Virus record (IMG/VR): IMGVR_UViG_3300009514_000006
Coordinates: 1-64,000 of that record
DNA: 64,000 nt
Direction: 5' to 3' (one strand)
From: a virus
Shown here: piece after piece, positions 22,217 to 31,807 of the stretch
How the letters are laid out: each line of letters opens with the position of its first letter
How positions within the stretch are numbered: the stretch's first letter is position 1
Program-made: the position numbers and the translations under genes
The notes under the pieces: generated by a model
What the model was told of the DNA's origin: nothing
Database searches by the model: none
What the model saw: only the letters and a program-made list of their open reading frames with translations

Positions 22217-24437
22217 CTAAATTTAGCTCCTTCTTATCGCCCCAACTGGTGTCAGAATAGGACACATCCACAATAATAGGTACAGTGAAGTTAAAATCCT
22301 CCATGACCTTCTTGATCTCTGGCACCAAATAGATTTTATCCTTAGGCCAGTAGAACTGGATCTCATCGTGCACTACATTTACCAAACTAATTCCCGTACC
22401 GTCAATGGCTTTGTCTACTCTTGTTAGTGCTACTTTGAAAAGATCAGCCGCCGAACCCTGAATCTTATAATTGACCCCTTGCCTATACGCCCGAAACTTA
22501 AGCTTATTCTCGGATTGCCGGATCCCGGGGAACCTGCGTAGTCGGCCAAATAAATTCTGCACCTCGGAATATTTGAGCAAATTGAGTTGCTCGTTGTCAA
22601 TCCACTTTTTAACACCCTTATATCTATTGAACCAAGACTCGATATACTCATTGCATTGGTCAAGAGTAATGGGTCGTTGCGGAGTTGATATCTGGGTTTG
22701 AAGAGAAGTGGGTCCTACTCCGTAAGGAATACCAAAGTTTACTACCTTGGCGATCTTACGATAGAAGTCTGCCTTGCAGGACCTACACTCACAAATATCA
22801 GTAGCAGGATTATGAGCACTGTTGTCACTACGCATCGACAAAAAGTCATCATAACTCATGCCCATAATAGCCTCAGCGCATGTCAGCGAGTGCACATCTA
22901 GACCTTCGCCCTCTTTTGGATAACAAGAAAGCATCTTGGGATCCTGGGACATCTCGGCCAACAAACGAAGCTCAATTTGGGAGTAATCGATGAATACCAT
23001 CAAGTGATCATTATCAGGAGTAATAAAAGCTCGTCTAATTCTCTTGTCTTTGGCTGGTATGTTTTGACAGTTCACACCACCACTAGAACTCATACGCCCC
23101 GTCCTTACTACCTGGTTAAACTGGGGGTGTAAGTTGTCCTTGCTGTCCAGCTTCTCTAAAATAGTGTCCCGATAGGTGCTTTTGAGCTTCTTAAGGGACC
23201 TATATTCTAGGATAAGAGCCGCAAACTCATACTTAGAAGCTAGTTCTTCTAGCACAATGCGATCAACAGAATAGGTTAAAGGCTTATCCGTGTCGCCCTG
23301 TTCCTTACGCTCGTACGATGCCTTAGTCAGCTTTCTCAGGGTGCATCCAGACTTTTGAAGAGCGTTGATAAGCTCACCGTCAGAGTCCAGGTTGAACACA
23401 TAACCAATCTGTTGGAAGATAGTATCGGCACATTCTTTAATTTTAGCCTCCATCTCAGGACCTATTCGGTCCAAGTAGGCCCGATCTATGTGCACACCCC
23501 TGTGCTCCATCTCAAACAATATCTGAGATATCTGAAGTTCGCAAATATATAGGTCCTTAAGGGTAGGATGCTGCACCACCTGTAAACACATGTCCTTACA
23601 CCGCAGCCAGGTATAATGAACGTCTGCTGCAGCGTATGGGACCATCGTCTCCAAGGGTATGAAATCATAAGATATATGATCAAGTTTGTTATAGGACATG
23701 TAGTGCCCATGAAGTGCCTTGATGGCCATCTCTTTGAACCTAGCTGTAATAGCTGCTGTGCGTCTACGCTTGGTAAGAGACTCATCATCAGAGACCTCTA
23801 CTACATTCTCTGTGTCTACCTCATTGGCAATCTTAGCGTACAACTCCAGATCCAGTTTCAACTCTGCTGCCTTTTCTTTTACCAAAAGATTAAACATCCG
23901 GCGGCGCCTTTTTGACTCCTCGAAGCGCCACTCTTTTACAGCTAGCTCCCACTTGTCGGCGTTGCTGTCGATATGCTCGGTAGCATGGGCCTTCAGCCCG
24001 TGAAAGGCATTCTCATTTAGCAGGTAGGAAAGAACCACCCCGTCGTGCTTTACTCCTCCTACCTCGATACCTGCGTTCCTCAATATGTGCAAATCGTACT
24101 TGACGTTCCACCAGTATGTCGTCAACGAAGGGTTCCCCAAAAGGTCTTGTAGGGGCTTGCGGATGTCTTCCAGGTTGAGTTGGCGCTCTAGGGAAGGTCC
24201 GCCGTCTTCGTTATTCCTATGCGCTATGGGTAGGTAATAATTGTTCTCAACACCCCAGCCGATAACAATTCCACAGGCATAAGACTTAACCCAGTCCAGA
24301 CCCGTAGTCTCAGTATCAACCGCCAGGGCCACCTGGTTCTTGGCTTGCTCTATGAACCACTCAAACTTAGGCAACGTATCAATGAGGGAGTAGACACCCC
24401 CTTTTACACCTTTGTATGTCTTAATTTCAGATTTCAT
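22206..24437 (-). CDS. family A DNA polymerase with 3'-5' exonuclease
   Basis: A 743-residue replicative polymerase. Exonuclease motifs: DTETTGL (41-47), NVKYD (111-115) and YAAADVHYTW (268-277). Polymerase motif A is DYSQIELR (484-491), motif B RKIAKVVNFGIPYG (560-573) with Lys564 and Phe568, and motif C HDE (690-692). No 5'-3' exonuclease domain. A Cys-rich insert (CECRSC, 549-554) lies just before motif B, and a charged insert (about 175-230) splits the exonuclease domain; both are unusual. Confidence 0.95.
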   Translation of the reverse strand: MKSEIKTYKGVKGGVYSLIDTLPKFEWFIEQAKNQVALAVDTETTGLDWVKSYACGIVIGWGVENNYYLPIAHRNNEDGGPSLERQLNLEDIRKPLQDLLGNPSLTTYWWNVKYDLHILRNAGIEVGGVKHDGVVLSYLLNENAFHGLKAHATEHIDSNADKWELAVKEWRFEESKRRRRMFNLLVKEKAAELKLDLELYAKIANEVDTENVVEVSDDESLTKRRRTAAITARFKEMAIKALHGHYMSYNKLDHISYDFIPLETMVPYAAADVHYTWLRCKDMCLQVVQHPTLKDLYICELQISQILFEMEHRGVHIDRAYLDRIGPEMEAKIKECADTIFQQIGYVFNLDSDGELINALQKSGCTLRKLTKASYERKEQGDTDKPLTYSVDRIVLEELASKYEFAALILEYRSLKKLKSTYRDTILEKLDSKDNLHPQFNQVVRTGRMSSSGGVNCQNIPAKDKRIRRAFITPDNDHLMVFIDYSQIELRLLAEMSQDPKMLSCYPKEGEGLDVHSLTCAEAIMGMSYDDFLSMRSDNSAHNPATDICECRSCKADFYRKIAKVVNFGIPYGVGPTSLQTQISTPQRPITLDQCNEYIESWFNRYKGVKKWIDNEQLNLLKYSEVQNLFGRLRRFPGIRQSENKLKFRAYRQGVNYKIQGSAADLFKVALTRVDKAIDGTGISLVNVVHDEIQFYWPKDKIYLVPEIKKVMEDFNFTVPIIVDVSYSDTSWGDKKELNLDEF

Positions 24438-24712
24438 TTCAAATCTCTGGTACTTTTTGCCCCGGCCAAATCTCTCACTGAGGGCATGTTGCCCTTTCTC
24501 TGCTCCCTGGCTGTGTGCTCCTCAGATCGTCTTTTGAGTGCTTCTGTGCGTGTCTCTCGGTTATTATACAACCCCACTCTGACAGCGGAGAGGACCTTTT
24601 CTACGTTTGTCGAGGTACAATGAGGACAGACAACAGCTACCGTAGTAGAACTTATGTAATCCTCAAAACCCTGGTCACATTCATTACACTTAAAGTCAAA
24701 CAAAATTGGCAT
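24434..24712 (-). CDS. FmdB-like zinc-ribbon protein
   Basis: A 92-residue protein from ATG 24712; the longer frame runs into the methyltransferase gene. It begins MPILFDFKCNECDQGFEDY, the FmdB start, with CNEC and CPHC forming a zinc ribbon, then a charged helical tail. FmdB family proteins are putative regulators of unknown mechanism. Four-base overlap with the polymerase gene. Confidence 0.7.
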   Translation of the reverse strand: MPILFDFKCNECDQGFEDYISSTTVAVVCPHCTSTNVEKVLSAVRVGLYNNRETRTEALKRRSEEHTAREQRKGNMPSVRDLAGAKSTRDLK

Positions 24713-24719
24713 GTTACAC

Positions 24720-25280
24720 TCACTTTTCGGTAGATAGTATTTTGACAGAAGGACAAGGATCCCTCCAAACGAACCACGCATATTCTGTAGCGTCACTCCG
24801 TCCGTTCTTAAAACAGGGTCTCCTTGGCGAGACAAATATACTAGGTGTGTTGTCTCGGAGCCAGCCGGCCCTTTTCTGTGACCCCAAAAAATTAAGGCGG
24901 AGCAGCATAGCCACTACCGAAGTTTCATCTTTACGGAACTTCATGGCGTGCTGAATAAAATCGAGGGCAAGGCTGTAGGGCGGATTAGTGATAATTAAAT
25001 CGTACTCAGGGGTTGGTGGGAGGTCCAAAAAATCAGCAATAAACGTGTCATGCCACCCGTGATCCCGTATATCTATAGCTTCAATATCGATCGAAGGGGA
25101 CCATTTTTTTGCTGCCTTACATATAGCGCCGGCCCCACAAGCCGGTTCCATCATCTTAATAGGACGACCCCGATTAGCGAACCAAGAATCTAGCTCCGGA
25201 AAGATTATGTCAGAGAGCCAATCAGGGGTAAAATACGCATCGTCTTTGTCCCTTACAGGACTTCGGCCAGTAGCACTCAT
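24720..25280 (-). CDS. DNA N6-adenine methyltransferase-like protein
   Basis: A 186-residue protein with motif I EPACGAGAI (about 45-53) and the amino-methyltransferase motif NPPYSLALDF (about 98-107), as in N6-adenine methyltransferases. The C-terminal DATEYAWFVW matches phage Dam-like enzymes. It could protect phage DNA from host restriction or time replication. It lies four bases overlapping the DnaB-like helicase gene. Confidence 0.8.
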   Translation of the reverse strand: MSATGRSPVRDKDDAYFTPDWLSDIIFPELDSWFANRGRPIKMMEPACGAGAICKAAKKWSPSIDIEAIDIRDHGWHDTFIADFLDLPPTPEYDLIITNPPYSLALDFIQHAMKFRKDETSVVAMLLRLNFLGSQKRAGWLRDNTPSIFVSPRRPCFKNGRSDATEYAWFVWRDPCPSVKILSTEK

Positions 25281-26635
25281 TCATTATCTCCTTTGTGCAC
25301 ATACCCAGGAGGGGCAGGAGGCGGACCACACGGGCTATAGAAAACCATCCGATTATAGGCTGTGTCAATCGGAATCTCTACCTTATCAGGCCCATTGCGG
25401 TTTTTAGCAACAAACAAACGGGCCTGATCGGCATTCTTCTCTTCCCTAGTCATACAAATAGCTATAACCATATCAGCTACTTGAGCCTTCTTAATAGAAT
25501 CACCAATATGCTCAATATCAACAATCTCAGAAGAAATACCCCCACGATTGGTCTGGGTGGCTGTCCAAATAGGGATCTTAAGCTCCCCCGCCAGCCCCCT
25601 CATCTCAGAAAAGATATTACCCAAATCAGCATACTCATCGTTATAGGAAGTAGTGGGGCGAAGCTCGTCGCCATAGTCTATAATGACTAGATCAGGGAAA
25701 AAATCCATTCCCTCTAGTCTCTTTAGATAAGCACGGATGTCCTTGACCGATGCTTGTTTAGTCGGGTATTCTTTTATAATCAAGGAGTTACCATATCTGG
25801 CATACTCCTTTTGAACTTTTTGTTGGATCTGGGTGGCATAGTGGGTAAGCTCCTGAAAATCTACGCGAGACCAACTAGCATCATAACGTGATGCAACGAC
25901 CTCAGCACTAAGCTCAGCAGTGATGTGTACTACTTTTAGCCCCTGTACTACTGCTCGCTTTCCGCAATGGGCCAGTGCCAGTGACTTTCCGCGTCCTGTC
26001 CCGCCTAACCAGACCCCTAATTGTTTAGCCTCAAGTCCACCACCTATTGCATTGTCCAACTGTGATATACCCACAGGAATACGAGGAAGTTCCCCGCCCC
26101 AGATTCGCTTTCTAGTGCGCTCATCAATCTCTTTAAAGTACTGAGTCCCAACATCGTCAAAGTTGACACCGACAGAACAAGCCGAGGATACTTTTTCCTC
26201 GATACGGCCCCAAACCTCGTCATCCGAGGTGTTCACCATCCCGGCACAGTCCATAATAGCCTGCCGCACAGCTTGTCTACGACAGAAGGTCACCAACTGG
26301 TCTCGAATATAATCTTCGTTGGAGACCCTTTGTCTAATCTTTTTAAAAACCTCTACGTAAGCATCCTTTTCATTGTCCTTTATGCGGCCGGATCTAACAG
26401 CCTTAAGGATCTCCTCACGAAGAACCACCTCAGACATCTTGGTGTTGTAGTCATCGTAAAAGTTTGCCATGGTTTGGAAGAACCAAATCAAACATTTATC
26501 TTCAAAATACTCAGGTTTAACAATGGCGTTGGCGGAAACCAAGAAGCTGAAGTTTTGGTAGATCAATCCCAAGATGGAGATCTGAAAACTTCGATCAAAG
26601 TTAAATTTGATCGGAGCAGACGCTGACTCAGACAC
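25277..26635 (-). CDS. DnaB-like replicative helicase
   Basis: A 452-residue RecA-fold helicase starting at GTG 26635. The N-terminal helical domain is DnaB-like. Walker A is GGTGRGKSLAL (211-221), Walker B-like DLVIIDYGDELRP, and WTATQTNRGG corresponds to motif H3. It would unwind the fork ahead of the polymerase. No primase gene was found nearby. Confidence 0.9.
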   Translation of the reverse strand: MSESASAPIKFNFDRSFQISILGLIYQNFSFLVSANAIVKPEYFEDKCLIWFFQTMANFYDDYNTKMSEVVLREEILKAVRSGRIKDNEKDAYVEVFKKIRQRVSNEDYIRDQLVTFCRRQAVRQAIMDCAGMVNTSDDEVWGRIEEKVSSACSVGVNFDDVGTQYFKEIDERTRKRIWGGELPRIPVGISQLDNAIGGGLEAKQLGVWLGGTGRGKSLALAHCGKRAVVQGLKVVHITAELSAEVVASRYDASWSRVDFQELTHYATQIQQKVQKEYARYGNSLIIKEYPTKQASVKDIRAYLKRLEGMDFFPDLVIIDYGDELRPTTSYNDEYADLGNIFSEMRGLAGELKIPIWTATQTNRGGISSEIVDIEHIGDSIKKAQVADMVIAICMTREEKNADQARLFVAKNRNGPDKVEIPIDTAYNRMVFYSPCGPPPAPPGYVHKGDNE

Positions 26636-26661
26636 AGAACCCTTTCACAGGTTGGTAAGAC

Positions 26662-26778
26662 CTATTCGACTTCGCGGATACACCACCGAAGGGCAAGACC
26701 AATGGGCACTGTTAAGATCCACAGAGGCACCAAGACAGGGACCAATAGAGCTACAACCAACTTAGTAGTAGGGTGCAT
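26662..26778 (-). CDS. 38-residue hydrophobic peptide
   Basis: ATG 26778 overlaps the stop of the upstream gene (TGATG). About residues 6-31 are hydrophobic (LVVALLVPVLVPLWIL), so one membrane helix, followed by a charged end (RWCIREVE). It fills the gap before the helicase gene. Unknown function. Confidence 0.5.
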   Translation of the reverse strand: MHPTTKLVVALLVPVLVPLWILTVPIGLALRWCIREVE

Positions 26779-27233
26779 CAATCCTCGTCCGAATAAATAT
26801 ATGCCTCTTCATCAACATATTCCCAAAAACCCGGCAAAACATATGAGGAAACAGGCTCCGCTAAGGAAAGAATGGTGCCCTCATAACTCAGATAGTCAGC
26901 CTCAGAGCCCCAGTACGGATCTAGAGACTCAGAGTCCGACCAACGATCCAGCAAGCCTTTCCCAACCATATTATCGCCTGGAACATCATCAACTTCTACC
27001 TGCACAGACGATCTAGTTACTTGTGATATGATCAGGTCATACTCCCTAGCGGCGCCTGCTAGTTGTCGCATCTTATGGGCTGATTCCTCTAGCAGTTCTG
27101 CGTGGGCTAAAAACGCCGCCTCAGTTAGCTCAGAATCTGACAGGTCCTCTCCAAAGTACGATTCCATACTTGATTTTAGGTCCATAAAGGGAGAGACATG
27201 AGGAAGTTTCACTTCATAATATTTACTTGACAC
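26778..27233 (-). CDS. hypothetical acidic protein
   Basis: A 151-residue protein from GTG 27233, with AGGAGA seven bases upstream. It has a helical centre (AAFLAHAELLEESAHKM) and a strongly acidic C-terminal half. No motif recognised. Sits just downstream of the ribonucleotide reductase gene. Confidence 0.6.
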   Translation of the reverse strand: MSSKYYEVKLPHVSPFMDLKSSMESYFGEDLSDSELTEAAFLAHAELLEESAHKMRQLAGAAREYDLIISQVTRSSVQVEVDDVPGDNMVGKGLLDRWSDSESLDPYWGSEADYLSYEGTILSLAEPVSSYVLPGFWEYVDEEAYIYSDED

Positions 27234-27245
27234 ATTATCTCCTAA

Positions 27246-29081
27246 TTAAATGTCACACATTCCATTTTTGCAGGAATCCTTAGAGGTGGCCTCTAAGGTA
27301 TGCTTTGTTTTAGCATACTCGATGGCTTCCTCCAAGCAAATAGGAGTAAGAGGTTGATTCTCCCTACTACCTTCCGGGTAAATAGTGACACCCTTAAGTT
27401 CGGGAAAGTACTCCATATACAAATCTGCTAGTTCTTCTTTTGAGGTTCCGGGCATAACATTGATTGTTTTGCTCACAGCATTATCAATGTGTTGCTGACA
27501 CACCCGCTGCATCTCAAAATGATCTCGAATACCGATTTCATAAGCTCCTTGGAAGTGGGACACATCACGACCTTCTTCTAAGTGCTGCTTGAAGAGGGGG
27601 TGTACCACAATCTCTTCTTCTCTTTTATCACCTTTAAACCACCTACGCTTATAAGCAGGCGCAAACATAGGTTCGATACCTGATGATACTCCGCACACCA
27701 TAGACGTAGTACCAGTAGGAGCAATAGTAAGCAGAGCACAATTACGAATGCCTTTGGTAGCAATAGCTTTACGAATAGTTGGTTTAAGAGTCTTTACAAA
27801 ATTAGACTTCAAAAACTTATCTGAATCGAAGGCCGTAAAAGAGCCCTTTTCAGCCGCTAGATCGCAGGAAGCTTCATAGGCACAATTCTTAATGAATTTC
27901 ATAGTCTTATTAACGAACTCAAGACCCTCAGGTGAGGAATACTTCAAACCCATAGACAACAGCATGTCATGTAGACCCATAATACCCAGCCCAATCCGCC
28001 GGATCGATCTACACTTCTCCTCAATTTCAGGGAGAGGATAGTGGTTAACAGTCAGCACATTATCCAAGAAGCGGACAGACAGAGCCACTGACTGCTTAAG
28101 CTTTCGCCAGTCAAAAAGACCCTCTGGGGAAACAAACCTAGGCAGCACAAGAGCGCCCAAACAACAACAATCATAAGCACTTAACCAAATTTCTCCACAC
28201 GGATTGGTGCTTATAAGTTCGTCGTGATACCAAATATTAGACATCTTATTAGCGTAGTAACCATTAAGAAGTCCGGGTTCTCCGCCCTTCATAGCGTTAT
28301 CGATGATCTTATTCCACAAATCCTTAGCAGATATAGTGGCAATAACCTTGTTCTTAAAAGTAAGTTCAAATTCAGAATCTGACCTAACCTTCTCAAAAAA
28401 GTACTCAGGATTGTCTCTAAACACCACTGACACATTAGCGTTGTTCAGCTGATTCAAATCCAGTTTCTTATCAAGAAACTCCAAAACATCAGGATGACCC
28501 ACATCCAAACACATCATGAGGGCCGTTCGGCGCCCGCCGCCTGCTTTAATCACATCACCAGCTGAATTGATGACCTCCATAAGAGAAACAGAGCCAGTGG
28601 TTAGTCCCCCTGTTCCAGCAATCTTTTGTCCCCGAGGACGAATAGGAGAGAAGGAAATCCCCACACCACCGCCAGTTCCTGACACTACAATCATGTCACT
28701 GACAGTCTTCCCCCAAGCTTCTCTACTGTCTCCACTAGGAATTACAAAACAGTTAAGAGTTTGACCCTTTGCTCTGCCTGCTCCGTACAAGATACGCCCC
28801 CCAGGCATGAACAGATTATCTCTAAGAAGCTCATAAAAGGCTTTCTTGTACTTTACCGCATTATCCCCCGACTCGGCCATAGCAACATGATGAGCCGTTC
28901 TCTCACACGCCTCAGGCCACGTCTCTTTGTCATGCTGAGCGTATCGCTTGGTAAACACCTCCTTACCGAGACCTTCAGGCTCAAAGCTAAGAGTGTGATC
29001 TTCCAATGCCATGGGCTCCTCCTCTGAGGCGATAATATTTCCGTGTGGCCGAAACTCGTAAAGAATCTTCTCGTTCTGCAT
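27246..29081 (-). CDS. nrdJ: class II (adenosylcobalamin-dependent) ribonucleotide reductase
   Basis: A 611-residue single-subunit reductase converting ribonucleotides to deoxyribonucleotides. Catalytic Cys111 (LNCF), the NPCGE motif (293-297) with the thiyl Cys, APTGTTSMVCGVSSGIEP and a C-terminal redox pair Cys604/Cys609 (CKNGMC) are all present. The sequence style matches NrdJ rather than class I, and no beta subunit is encoded nearby. It therefore needs vitamin B12 from the host. Confidence 0.9.
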   Translation of the reverse strand: MQNEKILYEFRPHGNIIASEEEPMALEDHTLSFEPEGLGKEVFTKRYAQHDKETWPEACERTAHHVAMAESGDNAVKYKKAFYELLRDNLFMPGGRILYGAGRAKGQTLNCFVIPSGDSREAWGKTVSDMIVVSGTGGGVGISFSPIRPRGQKIAGTGGLTTGSVSLMEVINSAGDVIKAGGGRRTALMMCLDVGHPDVLEFLDKKLDLNQLNNANVSVVFRDNPEYFFEKVRSDSEFELTFKNKVIATISAKDLWNKIIDNAMKGGEPGLLNGYYANKMSNIWYHDELISTNPCGEIWLSAYDCCCLGALVLPRFVSPEGLFDWRKLKQSVALSVRFLDNVLTVNHYPLPEIEEKCRSIRRIGLGIMGLHDMLLSMGLKYSSPEGLEFVNKTMKFIKNCAYEASCDLAAEKGSFTAFDSDKFLKSNFVKTLKPTIRKAIATKGIRNCALLTIAPTGTTSMVCGVSSGIEPMFAPAYKRRWFKGDKREEEIVVHPLFKQHLEEGRDVSHFQGAYEIGIRDHFEMQRVCQQHIDNAVSKTINVMPGTSKEELADLYMEYFPELKGVTIYPEGSRENQPLTPICLEEAIEYAKTKHTLEATSKDSCKNGMCDI

Positions 29082-29737
29082 TAACTAATTTCCCCTGCTG
29101 CCTTTAGCTTTAAATAGATAGGATGTTGACTTAACCAACTGGAATCAAAGAATAAATCGGCAGATTCCTTTTGTGCAAATACACGCAAGATCTCCTCTTC
29201 AGAGACCTTAAAATTACTACTCATAGATTTCAACACTCGATCCGAATTAGTCCACTTAACAGATTGTGGGACCGCTGGTGTTGGGCGTACGGGACCAACA
29301 ATGTTACCCTTGGGGGCGCTCTCCTCCAGGCGATACATCATCGCCCGCTTAAGAGCAGACCTCTCGGTTTTGTAAGAAGCAATGTCCAAAGGCTTAGGAG
29401 CCTTATTAAACCATTTATCGAAGTAGAAGAACTGGGCCTTGATGTACTCGTCATAACCCATCTCAAGACCTTCGGCGATCATCGCTGCCCTAAGCCACAC
29501 ATGATATGTGGCGGGGTGGTCTGACGTGATCGGTTTACGGAGAAACTTCAGGGTAGGAAGGCAAGCATATTTACGAAGAGCATCCTCATAAGCATATGCC
29601 ATCTTTTGGGCTCTTTGTTCATTTGGCGTAATCTCACGCCCATTGCCGATTACTTGTTTAGCCTTTGCTTTGGCTAATTCTAGTTTCTCTTTACCGGTTA
29701 GTTTCTTGCTCTTCACTTTACGCACGAATACCCTCAT
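29081..29737 (-). CDS. hypothetical protein upstream of ribonucleotide reductase
   Basis: A 218-residue, Lys-rich, mostly helical protein. The N-terminus is basic (VRKVKSKKLTGKEKLELAKAK), the middle has aromatic helices (QFFYFDKWFNKAPKPLD), and a Pro-rich linker (VGPVRPTPAVPQ) leads to a small C-terminal helical domain. No family recognised. One-base overlap with the reductase suggests co-expression. Confidence 0.6.
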   Translation of the reverse strand: MRVFVRKVKSKKLTGKEKLELAKAKAKQVIGNGREITPNEQRAQKMAYAYEDALRKYACLPTLKFLRKPITSDHPATYHVWLRAAMIAEGLEMGYDEYIKAQFFYFDKWFNKAPKPLDIASYKTERSALKRAMMYRLEESAPKGNIVGPVRPTPAVPQSVKWTNSDRVLKSMSSNFKVSEEEILRVFAQKESADLFFDSSWLSQHPIYLKLKAAGEIS

Positions 29738-29778
29738 CTACCCCGTAGAGGTAGGACCACAAACTAACAAACGACATG

Positions 29779-29880
29779 TCAGGCGGAGTTATCAGGAGTG
29801 TGTTGAGAATGGAGGTATCGCGGGAACCGAATAAGGATAGAGTACAACTTAGTAGTAGCAATATCCGTAATCAGACCCAC
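29779..29880 (-). CDS. possible 33-residue peptide
   Basis: GTG 29880 is preceded by GGAG eight bases upstream, giving 33 residues ending at TGA 29779. The composition is unremarkable (VGLITDIATTKLYSILIRF). It lies in a 208-base gap behind a predicted promoter. It could be a leader peptide or chance; the rest of the gap shows only the promoter and a 19-codon frame. Confidence 0.35.
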   Translation of the reverse strand: MGLITDIATTKLYSILIRFPRYLHSQHTPDNSA

Positions 29881-29920
29881 AAAAATTCTCCAATCAATCA
29901 ACTAGGTAAATGTACCAAGT

Positions 29921-29949
29921 AGGATACCCAACTACAACCACCAAGTCAA
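29921..29949 (-). promoter_or_regulatory. predicted sigma70-type promoter before the reductase operon
   Basis: TTGACT (29949-29944) and TATCCT (29926-29921) are separated by 17 bases, with the -35 overlapping the stop of the J-domain gene. It would drive the 29081-29737 gene and the ribonucleotide reductase. The -35 hexamer matches that at 58384-58389. Confidence 0.4.
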
Positions 29950-30377
29950 GATGAAAAATTCTTTCTAACTAGCTTGTATGCTTCCATTACTTCTCTAAGC
30001 TTCACAGCATTGCCGCCATCCTTTGCCTGATCAGGATGATACTTATGCGTGAGCACCTGGTAGCTCGCTTTGACAACTTCCAAAGGAGCATCTTCAGTCA
30101 CATAAAGCGACTGATAAGCTTGACGAAGCGTAGAAGCTACTCTGTTTGCTTTACTTTGTTTTGTAAAACCGGTCACGTCAACACTATCATAAAAGTGAGA
30201 AGCAGCATCCTTAAGCTCCTCAATCTTAGTATAGTGAATTAGCCACTTCATCCTGGGTAGATCAAACTTATGGTAAGACCCGGAACCCATAGCCAGCTTC
30301 AGCAGAGATATGAAACCTGGTTCAATTATTCCGTCCAGACGGATCCAGTCGCCTTCTGAAACTAGCTTTAAAATCAT
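29946..30377 (-). CDS. protein with C-terminal J domain
   Basis: A 143-residue protein. Residues about 85-143 are a J domain (DAPLEVVKASYQVLTHKYHPDQ, with the HPD tripeptide that stimulates DnaK-type chaperones). The first 80 residues are a distinct helical domain (MKWLIHYTKIEELKD). J domains are usually N-terminal in DnaJ, so this reversed order is notable. It may recruit host DnaK to replication or assembly. ATGA overlap with the helicase gene. Confidence 0.75.
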   Translation of the reverse strand: MILKLVSEGDWIRLDGIIEPGFISLLKLAMGSGSYHKFDLPRMKWLIHYTKIEELKDAASHFYDSVDVTGFTKQSKANRVASTLRQAYQSLYVTEDAPLEVVKASYQVLTHKYHPDQAKDGGNAVKLREVMEAYKLVRKNFSS

Positions 30378-31807
30378 TCTTCACACATCACAATCTTAAA
30401 GCATTCCTCTTTCTTGAAAGTCTTGATTCTCTTTAGGGAATGCTTGATAAGCCAAGGATGGCAAAAATTAGCTATGTCAATTATTATTACTTCTTCTCTC
30501 CCCTTACCTGTTCGGAGTCCGCGTCCTGCCCGCTGAAGCAGCCCAATAGTGCCCTTCTTCTGTACCGCGAAGACCATCACATCAATACAGTCTAGGTCAA
30601 CCCCCTGATCCAAGATCGAAGTCGTAACCAAGCACTGTATGTGACCGGCTGAGAAGTCCTTCAGAGCCTTACTTCGCACTTCGGAGGTATCGGTCCCGTG
30701 AATGAATTGAACCTGATACGCTCCATCTGAGCGAGCCTCCATGAGCTTCAAGAAGTTCTCCCCGTGACTCACCCGTTCAACCATAATAATACACTGTTTA
30801 CCCTGTACACAGTAATCGTGGGTCTTCTCCGTAATCTTCTCGTTCAGCTTAGTGTTCTCCACCACACCCTTAGTATATGCTGTCTGCCAGCTTACGTTTG
30901 GTGGGATAACAGGTTCCCTAATCGTGATGATCTCAACAATAGGCTGTACGGAGATGCCCCTTTCGACAAGAGCTTTATTCCTCACCTCATAAATGATATT
31001 ACCAGTCTGGGCAATCAGCCTAAGGGCGGCCCCATCAGACCGGTCCATAGGGGTCCCAGAAAGCCCGTAGCGCCGATAGGCAAAGAGCATGTTCAGAGCC
31101 TCATAGCAAGTCTCAGAGCCCGCAGTGTGGCACTCATCGACCCATACCATTTGCCACTGTCTTCTCTCCTCCTCTAGCTCTCCCTTCTTTAATCGGGAAT
31201 GAAGACTATCCAGAAGAGCAATCGTAATCCATTTACCTACCCTAAAATTGCCATCACCAATTATACCAATATCATCAGGATCGATTCCCAAATACTTTGC
31301 GAAGCTAGCTTGAGTTTGGTATAGCAGCTCGATACCGGGAACCACAAACAGAGTAAGCAAAGACAAGTGCTGAGTGACGGCAGCGGCTATGGAAGTTTTT
31401 CCCCCATTTGTTGCTATCTTTAATACGCCCCGCTTATTCCTTACTATCGTCTCAGCCGCTTCTCTCTGATAGTCGTATATCCCCTCTCCGAAGGAGACTC
31501 CCTTCAACTCAAATCCATTACTTCCCTCTGTTCGGCTTATCCCTTCCCGATGATCAAGGACCACCACAGACAGGTCAGGGTTGTCCTTCTCTAAGGCTTC
31601 CTTAACGATGTCTGTAAGCCCTGCTGGGAAGGTATACGCCTTCTCATTAAAAAGGTGAACTTTACCGTCCCAAAACCCTTTACGAAAGGCTGGGGAGAAG
31701 CGGGCGCCTTCTACCGAGTAGGATGAGGCTTTTTTTACTCGGTCAACATAAAAATCACCGCTTATTTTAGCAGTGTTACCGTAGATTTCAATTGTACAAG
31801 TTTTCAT
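30374..31807 (-). CDS. SF2 helicase (UvsW-like)
   Basis: A 477-residue protein from ATG 31807, which overlaps the previous stop (ATGA). Motif Q YDYQREAA (111-118), Walker A ATNGGKTS (131-138), DECH (224-227), SGTPMDR and QRAGRGLRTGKGR define a superfamily 2 helicase. The N-terminal region resembles the accessory domain of UvsW, which remodels branched DNA and clears R-loops. Confidence 0.88.
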   Translation of the reverse strand: MKTCTIEIYGNTAKISGDFYVDRVKKASSYSVEGARFSPAFRKGFWDGKVHLFNEKAYTFPAGLTDIVKEALEKDNPDLSVVVLDHREGISRTEGSNGFELKGVSFGEGIYDYQREAAETIVRNKRGVLKIATNGGKTSIAAAVTQHLSLLTLFVVPGIELLYQTQASFAKYLGIDPDDIGIIGDGNFRVGKWITIALLDSLHSRLKKGELEEERRQWQMVWVDECHTAGSETCYEALNMLFAYRRYGLSGTPMDRSDGAALRLIAQTGNIIYEVRNKALVERGISVQPIVEIITIREPVIPPNVSWQTAYTKGVVENTKLNEKITEKTHDYCVQGKQCIIMVERVSHGENFLKLMEARSDGAYQVQFIHGTDTSEVRSKALKDFSAGHIQCLVTTSILDQGVDLDCIDVMVFAVQKKGTIGLLQRAGRGLRTGKGREEVIIIDIANFCHPWLIKHSLKRIKTFKKEECFKIVMCEE

